This document shows positions 20,083-28,698 of a DNA stretch of 64,000 nucleotides, piece after piece; the stretch's first letter is position 1, and every line of letters starts with the position of its first letter. The notes under the pieces are model-generated. The model did not search any database, was not told the DNA's origin, and worked only from the letters and a program-made list of their open reading frames with translations. The position numbers were made by a program, and so were the translations under genes. The DNA lies in NCBI RefSeq assembly GCF_000758625.1, contig NZ_CP009283.1, positions 5,157,501 through 5,221,500 on the forward strand. The letters run 5' to 3'. Source of the stretch: Paenibacillus sp. FSL R7-0273 (lineage in GTDB: Bacteria > Bacillota > Bacilli > Paenibacillales > Paenibacillaceae).

Positions 20083-20631
20083 ATGCGCAGAGTAGCCCTG
20101 CTTGCTCTTATAATAATGTTTTTCCTGCCTGCCGGCAGATCCAATGCCCTATCCTGCGCCGAATTGCCGACGGTTGAAAAAGCATATGAGTATTACGACG
20201 GCATCGTGATCGGACAGGTGGATAAGGTGTCCCGGAGTAACGACGATTCCTCCAATGAGATCCATATCAGGGTTAAGCGAAGCTTTAAAACCATAACGGA
20301 GCGGTCGCTCATCCTGAAGGAAAACATCACCTGGGGCGCGCTCAACGGACCGAGCGAGACGGGCAAGGACTACCTGTTCTATCTCAAGCAGACAGACGGA
20401 GAGTGGGAAAATCCTTTATGCTCGCCTTCCGCCCTAATCAGCAGTGATTCTGCCGGGCCGGAGTATTTGCAGAATAAGGAGCTTACCCTGCTGCCTGCTC
20501 CGCAGCCGCCTGCAGATAACAGCCCTTTAGCTGAGAAAACTCCCATCGATGCCTGGACCATCGGCGGCTTAGTGGTCATCGGTATATTAACGGCTGCAAC
20601 GATTGTCCGGTACCATAAGAAGAGGGGTTAA
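20083..20631 (+). CDS. secreted or membrane-anchored NTR/TIMP-like protein, 182 aa
   Basis: An N-terminal signal peptide (MRRVALLALIIMFFLPAG, cleavage near SNA) is followed at once by a cysteine and a segment SCAELPTVEKAYEYYDGIVIGQV. That pattern, with a second cysteine near residue 113, resembles bacterial netrin/TIMP-like (NTR) domains. A proline-rich stretch leads to a C-terminal membrane helix (about 156-176) and a basic tail, so the domain should face outside. ATG is preceded by ACGGAGGTGAATTCTT. It is a single gene ended by the hairpin at 20679-20713. Function is unknown. Confidence 0.7.
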   Translation: MRRVALLALIIMFFLPAGRSNALSCAELPTVEKAYEYYDGIVIGQVDKVSRSNDDSSNEIHIRVKRSFKTITERSLILKENITWGALNGPSETGKDYLFYLKQTDGEWENPLCSPSALISSDSAGPEYLQNKELTLLPAPQPPADNSPLAEKTPIDAWTIGGLVVIGILTAATIVRYHKKRG

Positions 20632-20678
20632 ACCTTCGTTAAATCTGTATTTGATAAGAACTCCTGTATTTGAAAAGA

Positions 20679-20713
20679 GGGAGCTGCTCTCCGCTTTATG
20701 GAGAACAGCTCCC
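20679..20713. terminator. bidirectional intrinsic terminator
   Basis: Stem GGGAGCTG-C-TCTCC and GGAGA-A-CAGCTCCC with a seven-base loop. It lies between the convergent NTR-like and LCP genes; U-rich sequence follows on the plus side. Confidence 0.75.
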
Positions 20714-20741
20714 TTGTCTTATATTTTCGCTTGAAAACCTA

Positions 20742-21821
20742 CTATTTCAGAATACCGAAATCATGAAGCAGCTGACGGTTATCCAGTGCAGGCAGGTCTA
20801 GCGGGCCGCGAAGCTTCTCCAGCTTCTCCAGTAAATCCTCTTCGTTCGCATAGACGTAAGGACTCTTCCATTGGGACTCCAGCGTGATCAGCTCACTTGT
20901 GGCGGGCTTCATCGTCTTGTAGTTCAGAATCCAGCTGACCAGCTGATCCTTGTCGATATCCGTGCGGATATTATCACCGAGAATATCAATGATCTCGCCC
21001 CACTTGGTTATACCGCTAACGGAATCCAGCTTGTCGAGGATCAGGTTCAGCACTTCCTGCTGCCGTTCATTGCGCGAAAAGTCGGACGATTCTGCAGTTC
21101 CGCGGTTGGATTTACGGTAACGGACGAAATCGAGCACCTCTTTGCCGTTTAGGTGCTGCATCCCTTTTTTAAGATTAATATTGGTGCCATCCGCATTATC
21201 CACATACCGCATATCCATCGGCACATCGATATCCAGCCCGCCCAGCTCATCCACAATGCTGCTGAAGGCCGCAAAATTAACCAGGATCATATGATCAATG
21301 TCCATCTGCAGCAGGCTGCCATAGAATTCTCTCGTCTTCTGCAAATCTTCACCCTTGTTATGGGCATAGTAATAGGCATAATAATAGTTTGCTTTGTGCG
21401 TGCCAAGCTCGCTGCTTGTAAGCTTCAAATCCCGGGGAATAGACAAAATGGACAGACGTCTGGTAGCAGGTTCATAGACAACCGGCATAATAACATCCGT
21501 GTTCATCGTCCCGCCGCTGCCGCTCCTGTTGTCAACGCCGGCCAGCAGGAACGTAAGGGGCTTGTTCGTCTCCTCCGCCGAAGCAGGCTGTGCATCCGCC
21601 GTAGCTGCCGGAGCAGGGGATGCAGGACCAGCTGTTTCACCAGGGGCTGTTCCCGATGCCGAAATCCGGTCCAGCGCCCGTTCTGCCTTAAAATACAATG
21701 TTCCGGCATATACAGCGCCGGCAATCAGGCATGTGCCGAGTACTGCAGCCGTGCTGATCAACACCTTGCGGCTGCGGGTTGTGCTGCGCTGCGCTTTCTT
21801 TCTCTTGCTTCGTGCTTCCAT
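20742..21821 (-). CDS. LytR-CpsA-Psr (LCP) family cell-wall polymer ligase, 359 aa
   Basis: Attaches undecaprenyl-linked anionic glycopolymers to peptidoglycan. A short basic cytoplasmic N-terminus precedes one membrane helix (about 18-42), then a Pro/Ala-rich spacer. The extracellular LCP domain starts near residue 90 with LTFLLAGVDNR and has the conserved LSIPRDLKL, a DELGGLDIDVP segment and EVLDFVRYRKS. The key arginines and aspartates are present. ATG at 21821 has AGGAGGAAGGGA upstream. It is monocistronic and divergent from the BASS transporter. Confidence 0.92.
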   Translation of the reverse strand: MEARSKRKKAQRSTTRSRKVLISTAAVLGTCLIAGAVYAGTLYFKAERALDRISASGTAPGETAGPASPAPAATADAQPASAEETNKPLTFLLAGVDNRSGSGGTMNTDVIMPVVYEPATRRLSILSIPRDLKLTSSELGTHKANYYYAYYYAHNKGEDLQKTREFYGSLLQMDIDHMILVNFAAFSSIVDELGGLDIDVPMDMRYVDNADGTNINLKKGMQHLNGKEVLDFVRYRKSNRGTAESSDFSRNERQQEVLNLILDKLDSVSGITKWGEIIDILGDNIRTDIDKDQLVSWILNYKTMKPATSELITLESQWKSPYVYANEEDLLEKLEKLRGPLDLPALDNRQLLHDFGILK

Positions 21822-21973
21822 TCCCTTCCTCCTGCTTGCTATGTATTAACTGTTATAAGTTGAAAACTATTATACCATATGCTGCTAGAGGTCCTCAAAA
21901 AGCATAGTCTCACATGCATGGTGCGGCAAAAGGTGTATAATAAGGGGAATCTACTGAAAAAGGATGTCATAAC

Positions 21974-22942
21974 ATGCTTCTCAAGCTGAACCGTATACTT
22001 AACCGGATGATGCCGTTAATTACACCGCTTAGTGTGCTTACCGGAGTGCTCTGCGGCAGCGCCCTGACCCCTTATACCCACTTATCCCCCTGGCTGTTTG
22101 CCTTTATGACCTTTGCCGGGAGCATCAGCCTTGGTGTCAAGGATTTCGTAAATGTACTCAAAAAACCGCTGCCCCTGTTCGTCTGTCTGTTTATCCTCCA
22201 TATTGCGATGCCGCTGGTCGCTTTCGGGCTCGGAAATCTGCTGTATTATACAGATCACTTTACCATTACCGGCCTGGTGCTGGCCGCTGTTATCCCTACC
22301 GGGATCAGCAGCTTTATCTGGGTCAGCATTTACAAAGGCAACACCGCCCTTACACTGTCCATCATTCTTATTGATACCCTGCTTGCCCCGTTTATTGTCC
22401 CGGGGGTATTATCTGTGCTGATCGGAACCAGCGTAGAGATGGATACATGGGCGATGATGAGCAGCCTCTTCTGGATGATAGTAGTGCCTTCTCTGCTTGG
22501 AATGGTGCTCAATGAATGGAGCAAGGGTGCAGTCGCTCCGGTCTGGAGCCCGCGCCTGAATCCCTTCTCCAAGCTGTTCATGGCCGTTGTCATTATGATT
22601 AACGGGTCGGTGATCTCGCCGTACCTGGCTAATATTGACCTCAAGCTGGTCGGGCTGGCAACCGTGATCGTGTTCATGGCCTCCACCGGCTACGTTCTCT
22701 GCTTCCTGACCGCCAGGATGCTGCGCTGGAATGAAGCTGACGAGGTCGCGCTGATCTTCAACGGCGGCATGCGCAATATCAGCGCCGGTGCTGTCCTCGC
22801 TGTATCCTATTTTCCGGCTCCGGTTGCTGTGCCGGTAGTTCTCGGCATGGTATTCCAGCAGCTGCTCGCTTCGCTGGCCGGCTTCATTCTCGGCCGGCGC
22901 TCCAAAGTCAGCCATCCGGCAGACCGGACCTCAGCGGCCTAG
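21974..22942 (+). CDS. bile acid:sodium symporter (BASS) family transporter, 322 aa
   Basis: Integral membrane protein with about ten hydrophobic segments over its whole length. The family signature regions are seen in FMTFAGSISLGVKDF, AAVIPTGISSFIWVSIYKGN and FNGGMRNISAGAVLA. The length of 322 residues is normal for bacterial BASS/YocS-type proteins, which move organic anions such as pantoate or keto acids with sodium; the substrate here is unknown. ATG is preceded by AAAAGGATGTC. It converges with the TetR gene six bases beyond its stop. Confidence 0.85.
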   Translation: MLLKLNRILNRMMPLITPLSVLTGVLCGSALTPYTHLSPWLFAFMTFAGSISLGVKDFVNVLKKPLPLFVCLFILHIAMPLVAFGLGNLLYYTDHFTITGLVLAAVIPTGISSFIWVSIYKGNTALTLSIILIDTLLAPFIVPGVLSVLIGTSVEMDTWAMMSSLFWMIVVPSLLGMVLNEWSKGAVAPVWSPRLNPFSKLFMAVVIMINGSVISPYLANIDLKLVGLATVIVFMASTGYVLCFLTARMLRWNEADEVALIFNGGMRNISAGAVLAVSYFPAPVAVPVVLGMVFQQLLASLAGFILGRRSKVSHPADRTSAA

Positions 22943-22948
22943 CCGCGG

Positions 22949-23512
22949 TTACCGCGAGCGCAGCAGCGTAATCTGTCTGGCCAAGTACGCAGGGGTATAA
23001 GGCATATCCCTGCGCAGCCATTTGACGATGGTGCCGATCAGCGCTGCGGAGCCGTACCAGAGCGCAATATCCCGCTGTACTGCCGACTCCGGATTCCCCC
23101 CTTGGCGTGCAAGCCGCGACGTAATCATATCCTCGATCAATTTTACCAGCCTGTCCGTAAAAATCGTGCTGTGCCTAAAGGTTAATGTCACCTTATACAG
23201 CCGCGAGTTAGCCTCAATATGCTTCAGCAGGCTCTCCAGCAGCGGCCATTCCTCTCCCGACGCCTGTTCGGGATGACTGCTTACCACCTTATAAATATCC
23301 TCCACCATCTCATCCGCCATTCTCTCCAGCATATCGGGCAAATCCCGGTAATGCAGATAAAAGGTCACCCGGTTAATCCCCGCCCGCTCAGCAATGCGGT
23401 TCACCGAGATTTTCTCGATATCCATTTCCTCCAGCAATTCGATCAGTGCATTCTTCAGCAATTGGCGCGTGCGCAATACGCGGGGATCGGTACGCGGCGT
23501 TTCATTATCCAT
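22949..23512 (-). CDS. TetR/AcrR family transcriptional regulator, 187 aa
   Basis: The N-terminal HTH spans about residues 13-60 with KISVNRIAERAGINRVTFYLHY, typical of TetR repressors. The C-terminal ligand domain is helical and resembles the TetR_C_33 group. ATG is preceded by GAGGGAACAGA. It is transcribed away from the MFS exporter at 23753, and an inverted repeat lies in the shared intergenic region. Local repression of that exporter is the simplest reading. Confidence 0.9.
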   Translation of the reverse strand: MDNETPRTDPRVLRTRQLLKNALIELLEEMDIEKISVNRIAERAGINRVTFYLHYRDLPDMLERMADEMVEDIYKVVSSHPEQASGEEWPLLESLLKHIEANSRLYKVTLTFRHSTIFTDRLVKLIEDMITSRLARQGGNPESAVQRDIALWYGSAALIGTIVKWLRRDMPYTPAYLARQITLLRSR

Positions 23513-23640
23513 TCTGTTCCCTCACTCCCTCACCTTAAAAAAGCAAACTACAATTCACGTGAAAATGTCTCATATGATCAGGTTAGGCTACAGTCCTCAG
23601 GAGACTGTCAATTACTTTACACTTTTTCTGAAAGCGTTGC

Positions 23641-23668
23641 TTGATTACATGAAAATTTCAACTATAAT
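23641..23668 (+). promoter_or_regulatory. sigma-A-like promoter of the MFS gene
   Basis: TTGATT (23641-23646) and TATAAT (23663-23668) are separated by 16 bases. They lie about 85 bases upstream of the MFS start. Confidence 0.6.
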
Positions 23669-23680
23669 ATGTTTTATGCA

Positions 23681-23695
23681 TTGTAAACTATACAA
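23681..23695. promoter_or_regulatory. candidate TetR operator
   Basis: Inverted repeat TTGTA-AACTA-TACAA just downstream of the -10 element, with a further TTGTAAATTAA at 23700-23710. The position suits repression of the MFS gene by the divergent TetR protein. Confidence 0.5.
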
Positions 23696-23752
23696 CACCT
23701 TGTAAATTAAGTCCATGCAGTAAGGGTAACAGGAAAGGAAGGATGGCGTGAA

Positions 23753-25246
23753 ATGAGCACAGTAACAGACAACAATAATCCCATAAAAAAAGGCCCCATC
23801 TTGTTCATTATGATTCTGGGTGCTTTTCTGGCGACGCTGAATCAGACGGTCATGAGTGTTGCTGTTCCGGGACTGATGAAGGATTTCGGCATCGCTGCCT
23901 CGACAGCCCAATGGCTGACCACCGGCTATATGCTCGTTAACGGGGTACTGATCCCGATTACAGCCTTCCTGATGCAGCGCTTCACTACCCGTGAGCTGTT
24001 TCAGACCTCGATGTTTGTTTTCCTGGCGGGGACGGTGGTATCGGCGCTTGCCTCTAGCTTCCCGGTCTTGCTGACCGGACGGATGATCCAGGCAGCCGGG
24101 GCCGGCATTATTATGCCGCTGCTGACCAATGTAATCCTGGCCCTTTTCCCCCGGGAAAAGCGGGGCGCGGCGATGGGCATGGTCGGGCTGGCTATTATTT
24201 TTGCGCCGGCAATCGGCCCGACACTGGCCGGATATATTCTGGAGCATTACAGCTGGGAGACTATGTTCTACGGCATGATTCCTTTGACGCTCATAGTCAT
24301 CGTCTGCGGATTCATCTATCTGCGCAATGTATCTGAGCGGACTTATCCCAAAATCGACCTGATCAGCGTAGTCCTCTCCACCGCCGGGTTCGGCATGCTG
24401 CTGTACGGCTTCAGCCAGGCTGCCGGCAGCGGCTGGTCAAGCAGCGAGGTTCTGCTGACACTGGGTACAGGAATTGTTGCACTCGCCCTGTTTGTATGGC
24501 GGCAGCTGGCTTCGCAGAATCCGCTGCTTGATCTGCGTGCCTTCAAATACAACATGTTCAGCCTGACCACGCTGATCAGCGTTGCGGTTACAATCGTAAT
24601 GTATGCGGATATGATGCTCCTTCCGCTCTATCTGCAGAACGCCCGCGGCTACACTGCGCTGGAATCCGGCCTGCTGCTTCTGCCGGGCGCACTGATCATG
24701 GGGCTTCTGATGCCGGTTACCGGCAAGCTGTTCGACCGGTTCGGAGCAAAATGGCTGGCTGTCACCGGCCTGCTCATCATGATCCTCACAACGCTCGGCT
24801 TCGTGAACCTGACCGATTCGACCAGCTTCACTTATCTGGTGCTGATGTCTACCGGCCGGCGGATCGGGATGGCGCTGCTGCTGATGCCGATCCAGACACT
24901 CGGCCTGAACCAGCTGCCGTCGAAGCTGAACGCGCACGGCACCGCCATCTCCAATACAACCAGACAGGTAGCCGGCGCTGTCGGAACCTCTCTGCTGGTT
25001 ACGGTAATGACGAGCCGCACGACCGTACACATGAAGGAGATGCTGGCTGCAGGCGGTGCCCAGGGCGGCACGCAGGAGCATATGATTATGGAAGCATCCA
25101 TCCAGGGGATTAATGATGCCTACCTGGTTATCGTAGGCATCGGCATCCTCGGCCTGCTGCTCTCCTTCTTCATCAAGAAGGTCGGGCCGGCCGCAGGCAA
25201 ACAATCCGGCCAGCCGCTTAAGCAGGCTGTGACGGAGAACGTCTGA
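23753..25246 (+). CDS. DHA2-family MFS multidrug efflux transporter (EmrB/QacA type), 497 aa
   Basis: Proton-coupled drug exporter with about 14 membrane helices. The DHA2 signature LNQTVMSVAVPGLMKDFG lies in helix 1, followed by QWLTTGYMLVNGVLIPITAFL, GRMIQAAGAGIIMPLL and the motif C-like AIIFAPAIGPTLAGYI. The whole family length is present. ATG is preceded by AAAGGAAGGATGGCGTGAA. The divergent TetR gene and the promoter/operator arrangement at 23641-23695 point to inducible expression. Downstream lie four tandem hairpin repeats. Confidence 0.92.
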   Translation: MSTVTDNNNPIKKGPILFIMILGAFLATLNQTVMSVAVPGLMKDFGIAASTAQWLTTGYMLVNGVLIPITAFLMQRFTTRELFQTSMFVFLAGTVVSALASSFPVLLTGRMIQAAGAGIIMPLLTNVILALFPREKRGAAMGMVGLAIIFAPAIGPTLAGYILEHYSWETMFYGMIPLTLIVIVCGFIYLRNVSERTYPKIDLISVVLSTAGFGMLLYGFSQAAGSGWSSSEVLLTLGTGIVALALFVWRQLASQNPLLDLRAFKYNMFSLTTLISVAVTIVMYADMMLLPLYLQNARGYTALESGLLLLPGALIMGLLMPVTGKLFDRFGAKWLAVTGLLIMILTTLGFVNLTDSTSFTYLVLMSTGRRIGMALLLMPIQTLGLNQLPSKLNAHGTAISNTTRQVAGAVGTSLLVTVMTSRTTVHMKEMLAAGGAQGGTQEHMIMEASIQGINDAYLVIVGIGILGLLLSFFIKKVGPAAGKQSGQPLKQAVTENV

Positions 25247-25280
25247 GCTGCGGAGCGCTGCCCAAGGGGGAATGTACAGA

Positions 25281-25478
25281 AACAACGGGACTTTTACCGT
25301 TGTTTCACACCTCCCGGGGCACATTCGCCAAAACAACGGGACTTTTACCGTTGTTCCGCACCTCCCGGGGCACATTCGCCAAAACAACGGGACTTTTACC
25401 GTTGTTTCACACCTCCCGGGGCGCATTCGCCAAAACAACGGGACTTTTACCGTTGTTCCGCACCTCCCGGGGCGGCAC
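25281..25478. repeat. four tandem 51-bp repeats, each with a perfect hairpin
   Basis: Units start at 25281, 25332, 25383 and 25434, an exact 51-base period. Each holds AACAACGG-N8-CCGTTGTT, a perfect 8-bp stem, followed by a CACCTCCCGGGGC segment and ATTCGCC linkers. Copies differ at very few bases. They lie between the convergent MFS and YheC/D genes, upstream of a strong terminator. Not CRISPR: there are no unique spacers. Confidence 0.85.
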
Positions 25479-25485
25479 TGCATCC

Positions 25486-25527
25486 AAAGAGAGCCCAGAC
25501 GGCAAAACAGCCGCTGGGCTCTCTTTT
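25486..25527. terminator. bidirectional intrinsic terminator
   Basis: 13-bp stem AAAGAGAGCCCAG (25486-25498) and CTGGGCTCTCTTT (25514-25526), A-rich on one side and T-rich on the other. It serves the convergent MFS and YheC/D genes. Confidence 0.85.
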
Positions 25528-25553
25528 CACATGCTATAGAACCGCCTGCTTGT

Positions 25554-26315
25554 TTACTGTGTCTTCTTCAGCTGTGCCCGGCGGTAGCGCATTACCTTTT
25601 TATACATGGATTTGTTCTTCAGCTGGTTAAAAATATACGGATCCGGCATCATGTTTACCTCGATAATCCACGGAATCAGCGACCGGTCCAGACCTACGTC
25701 CACACCAATCTGATGAATTTTCGGGTACGTCTTCTGCATATGGGCTGCCATGCGCACACCAAGCGTATTCAGCTCCTCTGTAAGCTGGGCCAGCCGGTGC
25801 GGGGACAAATGGCTCTGGAGCAGTGTTTCAATGGCCATCGGCTTGCCGCCGCTGTGGTAGTTCGTCACAATTTTGCGCGGATGGCCCAGACGGCCGATAA
25901 TGCCGGTAGCCTCCAAGGCTCCCTTCGGACTTACCTGTACCATCACCCGGATGTCAAAGCGGCGGCTGTTATGCTTCAGCAGATGAATGCCCTTTTGAAT
26001 CAGGTATTTTTTGCGGCCTGCTTTCTTCGCCAGACTTTTATGGAACGCTTCAAACGTATCAAACTGGCGGACGGTCTCCTCATACTGGTAAGTAAAGCCC
26101 CCCCGTTCTCCCCGCTCAGCACGGATCACTCCGTTCCCGTAGGTTCCCCGCTCCGGCTTCACGTAGATCATTCCGTAGCTGTAAATCATCTGCTCCAGAT
26201 TGCTTTTGCTGAATCTCCGGGTGTCCGGAATATAGCGCTTAATGAAACTGCTCCGCAGCAGCAGCTTGGTCTTAAACCATTTACTTTGTAGAGGATCAGC
26301 CTTGATTGCCTTCAC
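25554..26315 (-). CDS. YheC/YheD-like endospore coat-associated ATP-grasp protein, 253 aa
   Basis: ATP-grasp fold protein of the spore-coat-associated YheC/D group. Motifs are YVKPERGTYGNGVIR (nucleotide-binding loop), SRRFDIRVMVQ, and DVGLDRSLIPWIIEVNMMPDP, which carries the metal-binding acids. It is shorter than Bacillus YheC/D (about 360-450 aa) and corresponds to the C-terminal ATP-grasp half. The start is GTG at 26315 with AGGAG nine bases upstream. The divergent DUF6492/ManC pair next door may share a sporulation role (inference). Confidence 0.85.
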   Translation of the reverse strand: MKAIKADPLQSKWFKTKLLLRSSFIKRYIPDTRRFSKSNLEQMIYSYGMIYVKPERGTYGNGVIRAERGERGGFTYQYEETVRQFDTFEAFHKSLAKKAGRKKYLIQKGIHLLKHNSRRFDIRVMVQVSPKGALEATGIIGRLGHPRKIVTNYHSGGKPMAIETLLQSHLSPHRLAQLTEELNTLGVRMAAHMQKTYPKIHQIGVDVGLDRSLIPWIIEVNMMPDPYIFNQLKNKSMYKKVMRYRRAQLKKTQ

Positions 26316-26455
26316 ATCAGCACGCTCCTGTCCGGGAAAGACGGTATGCCTCCCCTGAATTACATCTCAGTGCATCCTATGCGGCAACAGCACCAGTGGA
26401 ATGAACCATTTGTCCTGTGGCGGCGGATTAACTTTAAAGTCCGTCTTGCCCTGTC

Positions 26456-26481
26456 ACCGCCTGCGCTTAGGGCATATTTTA
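26456..26481 (+). promoter_or_regulatory. possible sigma-K-type promoter
   Basis: CATATTTTA (26473-26481) fits the sigma-K -10 form CATANNNTA. An AC dinucleotide at 26456-26457 is 15 bases upstream, slightly closer than usual. It lies 44 bases before the DUF6492 start. Weak evidence on its own. Confidence 0.25.
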
Positions 26482-26524
26482 GTGCAGACGCTAAAGTGTC
26501 AATTCACGTACGGAGATGAAACGA

Positions 26525-27340
26525 ATGTCATCCATTTCAGCAAACGGAGCGGTTAGCGCCCCCGCTATTGACGTCCTGATCCCGGCCATTGAAAAAGATC
26601 TGGCAACCCTTCCCTTTGTAATCGACAGTCTGCGCCGCCATGTCCGCCATCCGATCAGTCACATCTACATCGTTTCACCGTCCAGCAGCAGAATCCGGGA
26701 GCTATGCGCACGCAAAAATTGTATTTTTGTCGATGAAGCCACCGTCCTGCCGTTCTCTAACCAAGACATCCATTACTCCTCCGCCCGCTGGAACCGGTCC
26801 GGCTGGCTGTATCAGCAATTGCTGAAAATGAATGGGGACCGCATCTGCCGGGAGTCTTTTTTTCTGGTCATTGATGCAGACACCGTGCTGATCCGCCCCC
26901 ACCGCTTCCGCTCAGCAGGCAAAACCGTGTTTTATTGCCGGAACTGGAGCCAGCCGGAGTATTTCCGTACGTACAAGAAGCTGCTTGGGAGCGCCGCCCC
27001 TTCCCCCAGGTCTTTTGTGACCCATTACATGCTGTTTGAAAGACAGAAGCTGGCCGCCTTGAAAAAAACAATTGAAGCACGGCACGGGCTGCCCTGGCAT
27101 GCAGCCATCCTCCGCAGCATCAATAAGAAAAAGCAGTTTGGCTTCTCCGAATATGAAACGTATGCCAACTATGTATACAGCCGCAGCCGCACTTCCGTGC
27201 TGCTGAGAAACGCAAACAACAAATCGCTGCACAGTCCCGCAGCCAGCCTGAAGGATGATCAAATCCGCAAGCTGGCCCGTACCTACCGCTCGCTGTCCTT
27301 TCATCAGCGTAAAGGCTATTCCATCCCCGCCCGGCATTAA
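26525..27340 (+). CDS. DUF6492 family glycosyltransferase-like protein, 271 aa
   Basis: Resembles the DUF6492 group of GT-A-like proteins. The N-terminal AIDVLIPAIEKDLATLPFVI is a nucleotide-sugar fold start and FFLVIDADTVLIRP contains a DxD-like metal site (D-A-D). No signal peptide or membrane helix is seen, so it is cytoplasmic. The second ATG (26525) is preferred because GGAG lies nine bases upstream; the first ATG (26516) abuts that GGAG. It is followed after 13 bases by the mannose-1-phosphate guanylyltransferase gene, so a role in making a mannose-containing glycan is likely. The acceptor is unknown. Confidence 0.75.
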   Translation: MSSISANGAVSAPAIDVLIPAIEKDLATLPFVIDSLRRHVRHPISHIYIVSPSSSRIRELCARKNCIFVDEATVLPFSNQDIHYSSARWNRSGWLYQQLLKMNGDRICRESFFLVIDADTVLIRPHRFRSAGKTVFYCRNWSQPEYFRTYKKLLGSAAPSPRSFVTHYMLFERQKLAALKKTIEARHGLPWHAAILRSINKKKQFGFSEYETYANYVYSRSRTSVLLRNANNKSLHSPAASLKDDQIRKLARTYRSLSFHQRKGYSIPARH

Positions 27341-27353
27341 GGAGGCTTACTGT

Positions 27354-28676
27354 ATGCACCATACCATTCTGCTCTGCGGCGGCTCCGGGCAGCGGCTCTG
27401 GCCGCTCTCCGGTGAGATCCGCTCCAAAATGTTTCTTGATCTGCTCCCCGCACCGGACGGAGGCACGGAATCCATGCTCGGACGGGTATGCCGCCAGCTT
27501 ACGCAGGCAGGACTGGGCGGGTCCGCCCTGTTCGTGACCCATAAGGATCAGCAGGCTCTTGTCGGGCGCTATACCGGCAGCGCCTATCCGGTTATCGGGG
27601 AGCCGTATAAACGCGGGACCTTTACAGCGGCTGCACTTGGAGTTCTACACTTGTATACGACAGGAAAAGCAAAGCCGGAGGACACGATAGGCGTGGCTCC
27701 GGCTGATATGTTCGCGGACGATGATTTCTTTCAGTTATTCCATCAGTTTGCCGGCGTGCTGACCGCTTCCGGGGCCGAGCTTGCGTTGCTAGGGACAAGG
27801 CCCGCCCATCCCTCCGACCAGTACGGTTACATCGTCCCAGGTGAAGCAGCCTCCGGCGGCTACGCTCCGGTGATTTCCTTTGAAGAAAAGCCCGGACGCA
27901 CCCGGGCGGAGGAGCTGATCGGCAGGCAGGCACTCTGGAACTGCGGAGTGTTTGCTTTCCGCCTCAGCTTTATGCTGTCCCAGCTGGCACAGATGGGCCT
28001 GCCGGCTGAGGTTGACGCGTTCACGTGCCTGTATGCCGGCCTGCCGGTTCGCAGCTTCGACAAGGAGATTGCAGAACGCTGCAGCCGGGCTGTAGTCCTG
28101 AAACATGAAGGCCGGTGGGGCGATCTCGGAAGCTGGTCAGCCCTGAGCGAAGAGCTGCAGCAGCCGGTAACCGGCCAAGGCGGAATCTGGGGGGAATCCC
28201 CCGATTCCGTGATCATTAACGAGTTGAGCCTTCCGCTGCATGTGATTGGCGTGCCGGGCATTGTCGCTGCAGCAAGCCCTGAAGGCATTCTGATTGCGGG
28301 CAGACATGAGGCCAATGCAATCAAGGAAATCCTGCAGCAGAATCCGGCTCAGCCGCGATATGGGGAAAGCGGCTGGGGAAGCTGCACTATACTGGACCGC
28401 ACGGACGGCGTACCAGAACAGGCAGTGACACTTAAGCTGTGTATCCTGCCGGAGCACGAGCTGCCCGAGACCTCCTGCCGGCATTCCCGCAAGCACTGGC
28501 TTATTACAGCAGGACAAGGGGAAATCCTGCGGAACGGACTCAGCACCGAGGCGCATCCGGGCGATTGCTTCACCTTTAAGCAGGGGGAGCGGCATGGGAT
28601 CAGAGCCCATACCGCTATAGAGCTGATTGAAATCCGAATGCTCGGCGAGGGTGATGAGGAGTCATTTTACACCTAA
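27354..28676 (+). CDS. manC: mannose-1-phosphate guanylyltransferase (ManC type), 440 aa
   Basis: Makes GDP-mannose from GTP and mannose 1-phosphate. The nucleotidyltransferase signature is LLCGGSGQRLWPLSGE with a following RSKMF. Further motifs are VISFEEKPGR and GRWGDLGSW. The C-terminal part (about 345-440) is cupin-like, as in type II ManC/phosphomannose isomerase proteins, but only the cupin remnant is seen and isomerase activity is doubtful. ATG at 27354 has AAGGAGGCTTACTGT upstream; the frame extends further upstream without such a site. Co-transcribed with the DUF6492 gene. Confidence 0.88.
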   Translation: MHHTILLCGGSGQRLWPLSGEIRSKMFLDLLPAPDGGTESMLGRVCRQLTQAGLGGSALFVTHKDQQALVGRYTGSAYPVIGEPYKRGTFTAAALGVLHLYTTGKAKPEDTIGVAPADMFADDDFFQLFHQFAGVLTASGAELALLGTRPAHPSDQYGYIVPGEAASGGYAPVISFEEKPGRTRAEELIGRQALWNCGVFAFRLSFMLSQLAQMGLPAEVDAFTCLYAGLPVRSFDKEIAERCSRAVVLKHEGRWGDLGSWSALSEELQQPVTGQGGIWGESPDSVIINELSLPLHVIGVPGIVAAASPEGILIAGRHEANAIKEILQQNPAQPRYGESGWGSCTILDRTDGVPEQAVTLKLCILPEHELPETSCRHSRKHWLITAGQGEILRNGLSTEAHPGDCFTFKQGERHGIRAHTAIELIEIRMLGEGDEESFYT

Positions 28677-28698
28677 ACTGCCCGGCTCCGCTCTGCCA

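Noticed and set aside
25281..25478. CRISPR array
   Set aside because: The spacing is exact but the intervening bases are repeated too; there are no unique spacers and no cas genes.
24437..25483. Open frame of 348 codons antisense to the MFS gene with a repeated peptide
   Set aside because: The repeated peptide comes only from the 51-bp DNA repeats, whose length is a multiple of three. The rest is antisense to an MFS exporter.
25272..26291. Open frame running through the 51-bp repeats and antisense to the YheC/D-like gene
   Set aside because: Shadow of the minus-strand ATP-grasp gene; no ribosome binding site and no protein-like composition.
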